A stretch of DNA of 64,000 bases, from positions 1,178,001-1,242,000 of the forward strand of contig CAWCPR010000001.1 in the NCBI GenBank assembly GCA_963797475.1. Direction: 5' to 3'. Source of the DNA: CAWCPR01 sp963797475 (GTDB taxonomy: Bacteria > Chloroflexota > Anaerolineae > Anaerolineales > UBA4823). This document shows, piece after piece, positions 26,301 to 34,900 of the stretch. Each line of letters begins with the position of its first letter. Position 1 is the stretch's first letter. Made by a program: the position numbers and the translations under genes. Below the pieces are notes generated by a model, which made no database searches, was not told the DNA's origin, and saw only the letters and a list, made by a program, of their open reading frames with translations.

Positions 26301-26515
26301 AGCGCATGGTCCTGACCGGCAGAAACGCCAGCCGGGCAGGATGACGAGGATGAGGGTTCCCCGCCTCGCGGCGGGGTTAACCGGGCCGGCGAAACGCCTG
26401 CGCCCGGGAAAATCGAAGGATCAGCGGAAGCCCTCCGGGCCAGCCACGGCCCGCCGTCTTTCCCTCCAGACCAGGGAGCTGAACGAAAGCCTCCCACCGC
26501 TCCAGCCACAACGCT
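26301..26515 (+). ncRNA. glmS ribozyme (GlcN6P-activated self-cleaving leader)
   Basis: The leader of glmS carries the conserved ribozyme blocks in order: a cleavage-site A-GCGC at 26301-26305; a hairpin CCTGACCGGC/GCCGGGCAGG (26311-26340) as P1; TGACGAGGATGAGGG at 26342-26356; ATCGAAGGATCAGCGG from 26412; and AGCCCTCCGG to 26438, whose CCCTC can pair with the earlier GAGGG as in P2.1. GGGCC/GGCCC and GGGAG/CTCCC hairpins follow, like P3 and P4. Two extra hairpins (26359-26376 and about 26381-26408) appear inserted between the conserved blocks compared with the Bacillus type as I recall it. Known function: glucosamine-6-phosphate triggers cleavage and lowers glmS expression. The 3' boundary is approximate. 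Confidence 0.8.
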
Positions 26516-26639
26516 GCCCGGGCAACCGGACAGACAATCCAGCAGGAGCGTGGCATTTACAACAGGTTGCTTCCCGGCTACGACGCCAATCCATGGCGGC
26601 GGGCTGGGTGGCTGCCATCTACATCCGGAGGGATTTCTC

Positions 26640-28502
26640 ATGTGTGGAATCGTTGGTTACATCGGGCCGCGCGACGCGACCCCGATTATCTTGAACGGCC
26701 TTAAGCGCCTGGAATACCGCGGCTACGACTCGGCCGGCCTGGCGGTGCTGCAAAACAGCCACATCGAAGTGCGCCGCGACGCCGGTAAGCTTTCGCGGCT
26801 GGCCTCCCTGGTGGAAGAATCGCCCATCCACGGGCAGGCCGGCATCGGCCACACCCGTTGGGCCACCCACGGCGAGCCCAGCGCCCGCAACGCCCACCCG
26901 CACCTGGGCATGACCGGCGACGTGGTGGTGGTGCACAACGGCATCGTCGAAAATTTCATCGAGCTGCGCGAAGAGCTGCTGGCCGAAGGCGTGGTCTTCA
27001 AGTCAGATACCGACACCGAGGTGATCGTCCACCTGGTGGAGCGGCACTGGTCGGCCGAAGGCGGGCTGGTGGAAGCAACTCGCAAAGCCTTGAAACACCT
27101 CAAAGGGGCGCACGGCATCGTCGTGCTGTCGTCGCGCGAGCCGGATAAGATCGTGGCGGCCCGCATCGGCAACGCCGGCGGGGTGGTGGTCGGCATCGGG
27201 CAGGGCGAGATGTTCATCGCCTCGGATATGCCCGCCATCCTGGAGCACACCCGCCAGGTGGTTTTCCTCGAATCGCAGCAAATGGCGGTGGTTTCCCGCC
27301 AGGGCCTGAACGTGCTGACCCTGGACGGCAAGCCCGTGGCGTACCAGGTCCACAGCGTGTCCTGGGACCCGGTGGCGGCCGAGAAAGGCGAATACCGCCA
27401 CTTCATGCACAAAGAGATCCACGAGCAGGTGCGCTCGCTGACCGATACCATCGCCGGGCGGGTGGATTTCGACAACGGGCAGAACATCCGCCTGGCGCAG
27501 CTCAACCTGACCCCCGAGCTGGCCCGGCGCCTGAAGAAGATCGTCATCACCGCCTGCGGCACCGCAGCGCACGCCGGCATGGTGGGCAAGGTGCTCATCG
27601 AACACATCGCCCGCATCCCGGTCGAGGTCGACATCGCCTCCGAGTTCCGCTACCGCGACCCGATCCTGGACGCGGATACGGCCGTGCTGGCGATCAGCCA
27701 GTCCGGCGAGACGGCCGACACCCTGGCGGCGATGGAAGAAGCGCGCAGCAAAGGCGCACCGCTGTGGTCCATCGTCAACGTGATCGGCTCGCAGGCCATG
27801 CGCATGGCGGATGGCTACATCTCCATGCAGAGCGGCCCGGAGATCGGCGTGGCCTCCACCAAGGCTTACACCGCGCCATTGGTGGACCTGTACATGCTGG
27901 CGATCCTGCTCGGCGACCTGCGTGGCACGCTGGGGGCGGATAAAGAGCATCCGAAAGACCGCCGGCGGCGGCTGATCGACGACCTGCGCCTGATCCCCGA
28001 CCTGGCCGGCCGCTGCCTGGACCGGGAGGCCGAAGTGGAGGCCGTGGCCCGCAGCCTGCTGCACACCCGCCACTGCCTGTACCTGGGGCGCGGCATCAAC
28101 ATGCCGACCGCCTACGAAGGGGCCCTCAAGCTGAAAGAGATCTCCTACATCCACGCCGAAGGCTACCCGGCCGGCGAGATGAAGCACGGCCCGATCGCCC
28201 TGATCGACAAGGACATGCCGGTGGTGGTCATCACGCCGCGCGATCCCTGGTACGAGAAGATGATCAGCCAGATCGAGCAGGCCAAGGCGCGCGGCGGCGT
28301 GGTGATCGCGGTCGCCACCGAGGGCGACCCGGTCATCCCGAGCCTGGCCGACCACGTGTTGTGGGTGCCGGAAACCCCCTGGCTGCTCAGCCCGGTGACC
28401 ACCGTCATCCCGCTGCAACTGCTGGCCTACCACATCGCCGCCCTGCGCGGCCTGGACGTCGACCAGCCGCGCAACCTGGCCAAATCGGTGACCGTGGAGT
28501 GA
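26640..28502 (+). CDS. glmS: Glutamine--fructose-6-phosphate aminotransferase (isomerizing)
   Basis: A 620-residue GlmS that makes glucosamine-6-phosphate from fructose-6-phosphate and glutamine, the first step of amino-sugar and cell-wall precursor synthesis. The start MCGIVGYIG exposes the nucleophilic Cys after Met removal. The glutaminase domain includes GHTRWATHG and NGIVENF. Two SIS isomerase domains follow, with SQSGETADT, and the C-terminus ends in a DQPRNLAKSVTVE-type motif. The ATG at 26640 has GGAGGGA 7 bases upstream, directly after the ribozyme. Confidence 0.98.
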   Translation: MCGIVGYIGPRDATPIILNGLKRLEYRGYDSAGLAVLQNSHIEVRRDAGKLSRLASLVEESPIHGQAGIGHTRWATHGEPSARNAHPHLGMTGDVVVVHNGIVENFIELREELLAEGVVFKSDTDTEVIVHLVERHWSAEGGLVEATRKALKHLKGAHGIVVLSSREPDKIVAARIGNAGGVVVGIGQGEMFIASDMPAILEHTRQVVFLESQQMAVVSRQGLNVLTLDGKPVAYQVHSVSWDPVAAEKGEYRHFMHKEIHEQVRSLTDTIAGRVDFDNGQNIRLAQLNLTPELARRLKKIVITACGTAAHAGMVGKVLIEHIARIPVEVDIASEFRYRDPILDADTAVLAISQSGETADTLAAMEEARSKGAPLWSIVNVIGSQAMRMADGYISMQSGPEIGVASTKAYTAPLVDLYMLAILLGDLRGTLGADKEHPKDRRRRLIDDLRLIPDLAGRCLDREAEVEAVARSLLHTRHCLYLGRGINMPTAYEGALKLKEISYIHAEGYPAGEMKHGPIALIDKDMPVVVITPRDPWYEKMISQIEQAKARGGVVIAVATEGDPVIPSLADHVLWVPETPWLLSPVTTVIPLQLLAYHIAALRGLDVDQPRNLAKSVTVE

Positions 28503-28537
28503 ATAGTAACGATCAAGGAGCAAAAAACGGTCAGGCT

Positions 28538-29761
28538 GTGACAGACAAGCTCTCTATCCAGATGGCCCGCCACGTGATGCTGGCCGCCCAGGGCCTCGAC
28601 CAATCCCCGGAGCGGGCGGCGGTCAAAGCCGACGTCCTCAAAGCCGTGCGGCGCATGCATCTTCTGCAGATCGATACCATCCATGTCGTGGCGCGCAGCC
28701 CGTACCTGGTGCTGTGGAGCCGGCTGGGTGAATACCAGCCCGAATGGCTGGATGAGCTGCTGGCCGAAGGGGCCTTGTTCGAATACTGGGCGCACGCCAT
28801 GTGCTTCCTGCCCATCGAGGACTACCCCCTCCACCGCCGGCGCATGTTGGATGCCATTCAAAGCAAGGCCTGGCCGTTGAAATGGGCCGTGCAATGGTCC
28901 CAGGAAAACCCTGAGATCATCGCGCGGGTGCGCTCCCACATTCAGGAGAATGGGGCGGTGCGCTCGGCCGAGTTCGAGAATAAGAACCACGTGTCCGGTG
29001 GTTGGTGGGACTGGAAGGAAGAAAAGGACGCTCTGGAGGCGTTGCTCTTGACCGGCGAGGTCATGATCGCCCGCCGCCAGAATTTCCAGCGCGTGTACGA
29101 TCTGCGCGAGCGCATTCTGCCGGGCTGGCAGGATGCCGGCCTGCCCACCACGGAAGAGATGCGCCGCACGCTGGCCCTGCGCTCGGTGCGCGCCCTCGGG
29201 ATTGCCTTCCCGGCCTGGGTTTCGGATTACTTCCGCCAGCCAAAGACTGGCATGTCCAAAAGGCTGCAGATGCTGGCCCAGGAGGGTCTTCTCCGGCAGG
29301 TGGCGGTGGAGGGGTTTGAAGGAGCTGCTTACGTGCATCCCGACCGCCTCGAACTGGTCGAAAAGGCCGCGGCTGGGGACCTGGAACCCAGGCTGACCAC
29401 GCTGCTCTCCCCCTTCGACCCGCTGGTATCGGACCGCCAGCGGGCGCGCGAGCTGTTCGGTTTCGACTATACGATCGAATGTTATACGCCGGCTGCCAAG
29501 CGGCGCTACGGGTATTTCACCTTGCCCATTCTGCAGCGCGGCCAGCTCGTCGGCCGGCTGGATCCCAAGGCTCACCGGGCGCAAGGCGTTTTCGAGATCA
29601 AAGCCCTGCACCTGGAACCCGGCGTACCGGTCAGCCAGGAGCTGGTCGCCGATCTGGCTGCCGCCTTGCGCCGCCTGGCAGCCTGGCATGGGACGCCTGA
29701 CATCCTTGTCCGCAAGTCGGACCCGCCGGAGGTCGCAGCCCTGTTGCAAGCGGCTTTATAA
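28538..29761 (+). CDS. YcaQ-type crosslink-repair DNA glycosylase
   Basis: A 407-residue winged-helix protein of the YcaQ/AlkX family (former DUF1006), whose E. coli member unhooks DNA interstrand crosslinks. The QxD active-site motif is in LLQIDTIHVVARS, followed by YLVLWSRLG, LFEYWAH and FLPIEDYPL, all family landmarks. The C-terminal part contains LLSPFDPLV and the YYTLPIL-like G-Y-F-T-L-P segment. The start is uncertain: the GTG at 28538 best matches family N-termini, while a GTG at 28499 overlaps the glmS stop (GTGA). Confidence 0.88.
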   Translation: MTDKLSIQMARHVMLAAQGLDQSPERAAVKADVLKAVRRMHLLQIDTIHVVARSPYLVLWSRLGEYQPEWLDELLAEGALFEYWAHAMCFLPIEDYPLHRRRMLDAIQSKAWPLKWAVQWSQENPEIIARVRSHIQENGAVRSAEFENKNHVSGGWWDWKEEKDALEALLLTGEVMIARRQNFQRVYDLRERILPGWQDAGLPTTEEMRRTLALRSVRALGIAFPAWVSDYFRQPKTGMSKRLQMLAQEGLLRQVAVEGFEGAAYVHPDRLELVEKAAAGDLEPRLTTLLSPFDPLVSDRQRARELFGFDYTIECYTPAAKRRYGYFTLPILQRGQLVGRLDPKAHRAQGVFEIKALHLEPGVPVSQELVADLAAALRRLAAWHGTPDILVRKSDPPEVAALLQAAL

Positions 29762-29814
29762 TAATCGTACTTGCAGGCAAAAACCCGTTCATTCCGATAA
29801 AGGAGCCAAAACGT

Positions 29815-30600
29815 ATGCCCAGGATGTCTGCCAACGAGATCAAGCTGTATTACGAGGCCGCCGGTCAGGGCCAGACCCTGGCCTTTATCCACGGTTTGGG
29901 CTCCAGCACGCGCGACTGGGAGCGCCAGATCCCGGCCTTTTCGCAAGATTATCAGGTGGTCGCCTTCGACCTGCGCGGCCACGGCCAATCGGACAAGCCC
30001 GCCGGGCCTTACACGATCCAGATGCTCGCCGGTGACCTGGCCGGCCTGCTGGACGGTCTGCAGATCGACTCCGCCCACCTGGTGGGCATCTCGCTGGGCG
30101 GCGCGGTCGGCCTGCAATTTGCGCTGGATCACCCGGCCAGGGTCAGGTCGCTGGCGCTGGTCAACAGCGGCCCCAGCCTGGGCGGCACCCTGGAGCAGGC
30201 CCGGCAGGAGATCGAGCGGCGAGTGGGCATCGTGCGGCAGCTTGGCATGCGCGCCATGGGGCAGAATTTGGCCCAGAATCTCTTTCCCGATGCGCAGCAG
30301 GCCGCCATGCGGGAGACGTTCATCGAGCGCTGGGCGGAAAACGACCCGGATGCCTACATCGAAGCCACCCGCTCCATGCTGGGCTGGAACGTGACCCCTC
30401 AGCTTGGCTCGATCCACAGCCCAACGTTGGTGCTGGTCTCCGAAAAGGATTACACCCCGCTCGCCGCGCACCAGGCCTACGCTGCGCTGCTGCCGGACGC
30501 GCAGCTCATGGTGATCCCAAACGCCCACCACGCCGCGCCGGTCGAGCGGCCGGACGAATTTAACGCTGCGCTGCGGGGGTTTTTGGCCGGGCTGGAATGA
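29815..30600 (+). CDS. Alpha/beta fold hydrolase
   Basis: A 261-residue hydrolase. The oxyanion HG is in FIHGLGSS, the nucleophile Ser93 in GISLGG, the acid Asp in SEKDYTP, and the catalytic His in NAHHAAPVERP. It resembles 3-oxoadipate enol-lactonase-like and esterase-like members, but the substrate cannot be assigned. AAGGAG lies 9 bases before the ATG. The stop overlaps the next gene (ATGA). Confidence 0.92.
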   Translation: MPRMSANEIKLYYEAAGQGQTLAFIHGLGSSTRDWERQIPAFSQDYQVVAFDLRGHGQSDKPAGPYTIQMLAGDLAGLLDGLQIDSAHLVGISLGGAVGLQFALDHPARVRSLALVNSGPSLGGTLEQARQEIERRVGIVRQLGMRAMGQNLAQNLFPDAQQAAMRETFIERWAENDPDAYIEATRSMLGWNVTPQLGSIHSPTLVLVSEKDYTPLAAHQAYAALLPDAQLMVIPNAHHAAPVERPDEFNAALRGFLAGLE

Positions 30601-31319
30601 GCTTTGGCCTCAGGCTTAATGCGAATCAGACGGAGGCAAAAATAAACAACTTACTCGTAAAAACGTTCCTGGGCTTCGCCTTTTTGATGCTGGTGCTGGC
30701 CCTGGCGCTCTTCATCTCGGCCGGATCGATCGCATTCTGGCAGGCCTGGGTTTACCTGGCGGATTTCGCCGGCTGTACCGTGCTGATCACGGCCTATTTG
30801 ATCCGCAACGATCCAAGCCTGTTGGCCAGCCGCGTCCAGGCCGGGCCGGCCGCCGAAACGCAAAGGAGCCAGCAGATCATTCAAAGCCTGGCGAGCCTGT
30901 TTTTCATCGGCTTGTTCATCGTCCCCGGCCTGGATTACCGCTTTCATTGGACTGTTGTGCCGCCCGTCTTGAGCCTGATCTCGGACGGCTTCGTGGCGCT
31001 CGGCTTTTATATCGTGTTCCTGGTCTTCCGGGAGAACACCTACACCAGCGCCACGATTGAAGTCAAGGACGAGCAAAAGGTGATCTCCAGCGGGCCGTAC
31101 AGCCTGGTGCGGCATCCCATGTACGCCGGCGCCTTCATCTTGCTGGTCTTTACGCCGCTTGCCCTGGGCTCCTGGATCGCCCTGCCTCTGCCCATCCCGC
31201 TGATCCTGGTGATCGTCGCCCGCCTGCTGGAGGAGGAGAAATTCCTGTCGGCCAATTTGAAAGGATATGAGGATTACCGCCAGAAGGTAAGGTACCGGTT
31301 GGTGCCTTACGTCTGGTAG
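30597..31319 (+). CDS. Isoprenylcysteine carboxyl methyltransferase-like membrane protein
   Basis: A 240-residue polytopic protein of the ICMT/phospholipid methyltransferase-like superfamily. The SAM-binding signature SGPYSLVRHPMYAG (about 172-185) and the terminal EE..L....YxxYxxKVRYRLVP motif are clear. About five hydrophobic segments. Bacterial members methylate small or lipid substrates; the substrate is unknown. Coupled to the hydrolase by an ATGA overlap. Confidence 0.9.
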   Translation: MSFGLRLNANQTEAKINNLLVKTFLGFAFLMLVLALALFISAGSIAFWQAWVYLADFAGCTVLITAYLIRNDPSLLASRVQAGPAAETQRSQQIIQSLASLFFIGLFIVPGLDYRFHWTVVPPVLSLISDGFVALGFYIVFLVFRENTYTSATIEVKDEQKVISSGPYSLVRHPMYAGAFILLVFTPLALGSWIALPLPIPLILVIVARLLEEEKFLSANLKGYEDYRQKVRYRLVPYVW

Positions 31320-31425
31320 CGCGGTAAGCCTCAATTACTTGATTCTGGGCGAAAATTTAGATATAGTATTTGCAAGCAAAGCTCGCCCTTTCTCTGGGTA
31401 AAATTGAAACATCATTGCCACAGTT

Positions 31426-31490
31426 CGTAGGGCGCATTGGTAACGCGCTAATTTAGTAAGACTGGTGCGTCTCTCGGACGCACCCTACCC
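31426..31490. repeat. REP-like inverted repeat
   Basis: A perfect 8-bp stem GGTGCGTC/GACGCACC (31464-31471 and 31477-31484) with a 5-base loop. An additional partly matching GTAGGGCGCA at 31427-31436 can pair with the TGCGTC..CCTAC side. GTAGGGTGCGTC-type palindromes are widespread intergenic repeats. It lies at the left border of the AT-rich island. Confidence 0.6.
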
Positions 31491-31567
31491 AATTGACCAA
31501 GCTATATGTGCCACAAAATGATATTTGTTCCAAAATATCTACAAGTATCACCAAATACTGAAAAAAT

Positions 31568-32887
31568 ATGATCATCAAAGAGAATCTAGCTGACTTAGAT
31601 GAATTAATACTTAGATGTCGAAGCGATATTGCAAAGGATTATATATCTGAGGCTGTTTTATGTTACAAGGCAGGGGCATTTAGGCAGTGTATTGTAGCTT
31701 CATGGATTGCAGTTGTTTACGATATCGTGTACAAATTACAGGAATTAAAGATCACTGAGGATAGAAGAGCGATTGAGGTAATTAATGATTTTGAAAGTAT
31801 TCATCAAAGGAGTGACCTAAGCTCTTCATTAAAATTCGAACGGGAGATCTTAGAGATCGCGAAAGAATTCGAATTTATTACGGAACAAGAATGTACTGAT
31901 CTTTCACGTTTGAAGGATGATAGGAACCGATGCGCACATCCATCAATGAACACGTTGGAGGAAATTTATCGACCGTCAGCTGAACTAGCGAGATCTCACT
32001 TAAGAAATGCTGTAGTTTACCTATTGCAATATCCTCCATCACAAGGGAAAGCAGCATTAATGAGTTTAGAGACAAGTGTTAAATCGAATTATTTCCCAAA
32101 ATCATCTGATGAAGCTTTAAGGTATTTTAAAAATTCTCCATTAGCCAAAGCCCGATCGTCACTGGTTAGAAATTTTTTAATCATCCTTGTTAAAGGATTT
32201 TTATCTGATACATTAAATGATGCTGACGAAATTCGATATGCTGCCGCCCTTAATGCAGTTTGTAATATGTATCATGACCTCACTCAAGAAACTTTCAAAT
32301 CGAAACTCAATGATATTTTTCAAAAATTGGATGATGAACATCTTTCAAAATCAATTCGATTCTTGGAGTTAATTCTAGACACTTGGCAGTATCTGAAAGA
32401 TGATTCGCGATCTCGAATTAATAATTATGTCGTAAGCTTGCCTAGTAGTGAATTAGATCCATTTTTATGTTTAGCCTTGGAGATATCAGAACTGCATGAC
32501 CTTGCTTGTCAAAGGATTAATGAGATTAATGATCATAGAATTATTAAGAAATTAATGTCTTATAAAAACAGAACTGAACTAACCTCTAGAGTAATTGAAT
32601 TATTTAAAATAGCTGACTTAGTGAATACTGCGGAAGATATATCCCTGTCTATATTAATCCCTCTAATCAACAACTTTGACAATAACCAATTGGAGGAAAT
32701 TATTAAATCAGCTTTTAGATATTTCGGACCTGATGAGGCGATGCGGTTACCTAGTAGAATACAATTATTAAGAACGATCTACGATACATCTTCAATTTCG
32801 GATGAAGAGTTTAAATCAATTCTTTCAAGAAATAATATCGAGGAAAATCTAATTTTTAGTTCAAGATCAAATGATATACCATTCTAA
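31568..32887 (+). CDS. Putative HEPN-domain protein in an AT-rich island
   Basis: A 439-residue protein, not recognised as a whole. The N-terminal about 155 residues are helical and look like a HEPN domain: helices with A-V-L-C-Y-K-A-G-A-F-R-Q-C-I-V-A-S-W near 29-46, and the signature Rx4H as R119-N-R-C-A-H124 in a conserved K-D-D-R-N-R-C-A-H-P context. The remaining about 280 residues are helical without motifs. Base composition and codon use are strongly AT-rich compared with every neighbour, which indicates horizontal transfer. HEPN proteins with this motif are often RNases in defence or toxin systems; a defence role is inference. No partner gene flanks it. There is no good ribosome site before the ATG. 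Confidence 0.75.
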   Translation: MIIKENLADLDELILRCRSDIAKDYISEAVLCYKAGAFRQCIVASWIAVVYDIVYKLQELKITEDRRAIEVINDFESIHQRSDLSSSLKFEREILEIAKEFEFITEQECTDLSRLKDDRNRCAHPSMNTLEEIYRPSAELARSHLRNAVVYLLQYPPSQGKAALMSLETSVKSNYFPKSSDEALRYFKNSPLAKARSSLVRNFLIILVKGFLSDTLNDADEIRYAAALNAVCNMYHDLTQETFKSKLNDIFQKLDDEHLSKSIRFLELILDTWQYLKDDSRSRINNYVVSLPSSELDPFLCLALEISELHDLACQRINEINDHRIIKKLMSYKNRTELTSRVIELFKIADLVNTAEDISLSILIPLINNFDNNQLEEIIKSAFRYFGPDEAMRLPSRIQLLRTIYDTSSISDEEFKSILSRNNIEENLIFSSRSNDIPF

Positions 32888-33269
32888 GAATTATTCGGAT
32901 CAATAATTTTCAGTTAGCCGGATCAATGTCGTCGGTTCAATTATTCCTATAAAAGACTTCTTCTTTGTCCCTTAGTTGTCAATTCATTTTCCTCCCATGG
33001 ATTTAATCATTCAGTTTTTTAAATGGTTGGCAAGGTGCAGCGATTAATATGTGATTCTAAAAGGATGGCATCACCTTAAAACGCCTTTCACATACACACA
33101 TCATGTTTGTAGCATAAAATCCTGCGAAAGAGGGTAGAGAAGATAATAGAGCGCACTACAATTGAACCTCTTCAGGCGAGCGCATCTCGGACGCGCTTAA
33201 CTTGCTATCGTAATCGCTGAATTTCCGCCTATTGAAATGGGCAATCGGTATCAATCTAAGAGTTACTGA
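32888..33269. other. AT-rich intergenic region
   Basis: About 380 bp of AT-rich sequence between the HEPN-like gene and the APH-family gene. I see no open frame, no RNA family and no clear terminal repeat. It appears to be the right flank of the transferred island. Confidence 0.6.
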
Positions 33270-34163
33270 ATGCCATCCAATAACGCCGATCGCCCCCTGC
33301 TCGAGCAGATTGCCGGGGCGCCAATAACCAGCATCACGCCGGGTCGCTGGGGGTTTACCAACCGGACCGACCTCCTGACCCTGGCGAACGGAGATCGCCT
33401 GGTCGTGCAGCGCTACCGGCGGCGGGCGGACGCCGCTTACCGGCTGCGCATCATGCAGGCGCTGCGCCTTCCGGCGGCCCAGTTGGGCATCCCCATCCCC
33501 GAAATCCGCCGCTTCGACCTGCAGGCCGAGCCGCCCTGGGCCATTTTCGAGCCCTTGCCCGGCCGGCCGGCGCCCGAGGCCGGCAAATCTTCGCTGGAAG
33601 GGCCGCGCTTCCCGTTCGTCGCCGGCCAAATGGGCGAGCTGCTCAGGCGCCTGCAGCGGCTTCCGACCAACGGGCTGGCGCTCAACCAGGAGTGGGCCGA
33701 GCCAGCCCGCCTGGCATCCGGCGCCGCAGCCTGGGCCGAGTCCGCCCCGGGGCTCGACAATGCGCAGCGCGCTGCGCTGGCCGCGCTCATCGCCGAATGG
33801 CCGGCGCTTTTCGCCGGGCGTCCGGCGGTCTTCGCCCACGGAGACTTTGCCCCGGTCAACGTCCTGGTCGACGGGGAAACCATCACTGGCCTGGTCGATT
33901 TCGAATCGGTGCGCCTGGCCGACCCGCTCTTCGACCCGGCCTGGTGGGCCTGGTCGGTCGAGTTCCACGGCCTGCCGGTCTTGCGGCGCGCCTGGCCCTC
34001 GTTCTTGCAGGGCGCCGGGATCGACCCGCACGAGCCCCATCTGGCGGAGCGCATCCGGGCGCTCCAGACCCTGCGCATGCTCGAGCTGATCGCCGACCCG
34101 GATGCGACCCGCGCCGACATCCGCGGCGTTTTGATCCGCCGGCTGCAGGCGGTCCTGGCCTGA
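33270..34163 (+). CDS. Aminoglycoside phosphotransferase (APH) family kinase
   Basis: A 297-residue protein-kinase-like phosphotransferase. The catalytic loop is HGDFAPVNVLVD (H190, D192, N197) and the metal-binding DFE is at D210. The N-terminal lobe has LVVQRYRR with a possible nucleotide-lobe basic residue. Members phosphorylate small molecules such as choline, homoserine, sugars or aminoglycosides; nothing here fixes the substrate, and resistance should not be assumed. GC-rich like the genome, unlike the preceding gene. Confidence 0.87.
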   Translation: MPSNNADRPLLEQIAGAPITSITPGRWGFTNRTDLLTLANGDRLVVQRYRRRADAAYRLRIMQALRLPAAQLGIPIPEIRRFDLQAEPPWAIFEPLPGRPAPEAGKSSLEGPRFPFVAGQMGELLRRLQRLPTNGLALNQEWAEPARLASGAAAWAESAPGLDNAQRAALAALIAEWPALFAGRPAVFAHGDFAPVNVLVDGETITGLVDFESVRLADPLFDPAWWAWSVEFHGLPVLRRAWPSFLQGAGIDPHEPHLAERIRALQTLRMLELIADPDATRADIRGVLIRRLQAVLA

Positions 34164-34279
34164 GCCTGGGCCCGGTCTCTCATTCGCTGATTAAAACCCC
34201 TCCTGGTTGTAAAAATCCACACATCGGGGTAAGATCAATACATCATCTGAAAACCATAAAGGCCACTCGCGTGGGTCAT

Positions 34280-34323
34280 TCGGTATTTCCAGGATGCGGT
34301 GGCTTGGAGTTTGGAAATACCGA
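34280..34323. repeat. 12-bp perfect inverted repeat with 20-base loop
   Basis: Arms TCGGTATTTCCA (34280-34291) and TGGAAATACCGA (34312-34323), located just before the DUF1059 gene. No T-tract follows. It may be an operator or an RNA hairpin in the leader. Confidence 0.6.
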
Positions 34324-34334
34324 TTGAGGCGACG

Positions 34335-34538
34335 ATGTTGATCCGCTTTTCATGCAAGGATATGGGTTTGAACTGCCTCTTCGTGGTGAAGGGCGAGACC
34401 CTGGAAGAAGTGACCCAGAAAGCCTTCGAACACGTGCGCGCAACGCACGCCAGTAATTTTAATGTCATCGATTCGCCCGCCCAAATCGAGGAGATGAAGA
34501 ACGCCCTGGCCCGTTCGACGCGGGTGGTGCCGGGCTAG
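34335..34538 (+). CDS. DUF1059 domain small protein
   Basis: A 67-residue protein matching the DUF1059 pattern: a short N-terminal strand with C-K-D-M-G-L-N-C, then FVVKGETLEEV and a helix with F-E-H-V-R-A-T-H. The ATG at 34335 fits the family's size (55-70); an earlier ATG in frame at 34299 lies within the inverted repeat. Function unknown. Two bp before the cyclase remnant. Confidence 0.8.
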   Translation: MLIRFSCKDMGLNCLFVVKGETLEEVTQKAFEHVRATHASNFNVIDSPAQIEEMKNALARSTRVVPG

Positions 34539-34540
34539 GC

Positions 34541-34855
34541 ATGCTTGAAATCATCGATTTGAGCCAGGAGATCTTCGCGGGGATGCCGGTGTACCCCGGC
34601 CTACCGCAAGTGAAGATCACAATGCACGTCTCCCACGAAGAATGGGAGGGCATCGCCGGCAGCCAGGTCGTCTCGCCGGCTGTGAACCGGCTGGAGATGG
34701 GCGAGCACACCGGCACGCACGTGGACGCCATCAACCACATGGGGCGCGCCTACCGGGAGCAGTCGATCGGGCGCTTTCGCTTTATCGGCCTGCCGCTCAA
34801 GATCCGCGGCGGCACCGGCTCGCCTGTGCGGGCGGTTGCGATCTTCGAGGGCTGA
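34541..34855 (+). pseudogene. Cyclase-family (kynurenine formamidase-like) gene with internal deletion
   Basis: An open frame of 104 residues with both ends of a cyclase-family metal hydrolase but not its middle. The N-terminus (IDLSQEIFAGMPVYPG) and the zinc motif HTGTHVDAINHM (about 56-67) are normal. Right after a short GRAYREQSIG stretch it joins the family's usual C-terminal tail (FIGLPLKIRGGTGSPVRAVA). Full-length relatives are 200-250 residues, so roughly 100-150 residues are missing in frame. It may be inactive. Confidence 0.75.
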
Positions 34856-34900
34856 ATCCGGTGGGGTGCGGTGACAACAAACGCCTCCCACTCGCCCTAT

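Noticed and set aside
27003..28523. 506-codon minus-strand frame opposite glmS
   Set aside because: glmS on the plus strand has all catalytic motifs; the antisense reading is a shadow.
28427..29749. 440-codon minus-strand frame opposite the YcaQ-type gene
   Set aside because: The sense strand carries the family motifs; the antisense has none.
31568..33269. Complete mobile element or toxin-antitoxin pair in the AT-rich island
   Set aside because: No transposase, integrase, terminal repeats or second small gene was found.
33270..34163. Aminoglycoside resistance gene
   Set aside because: Only general APH-fold motifs are present. Most such chromosomal kinases act on other small molecules.
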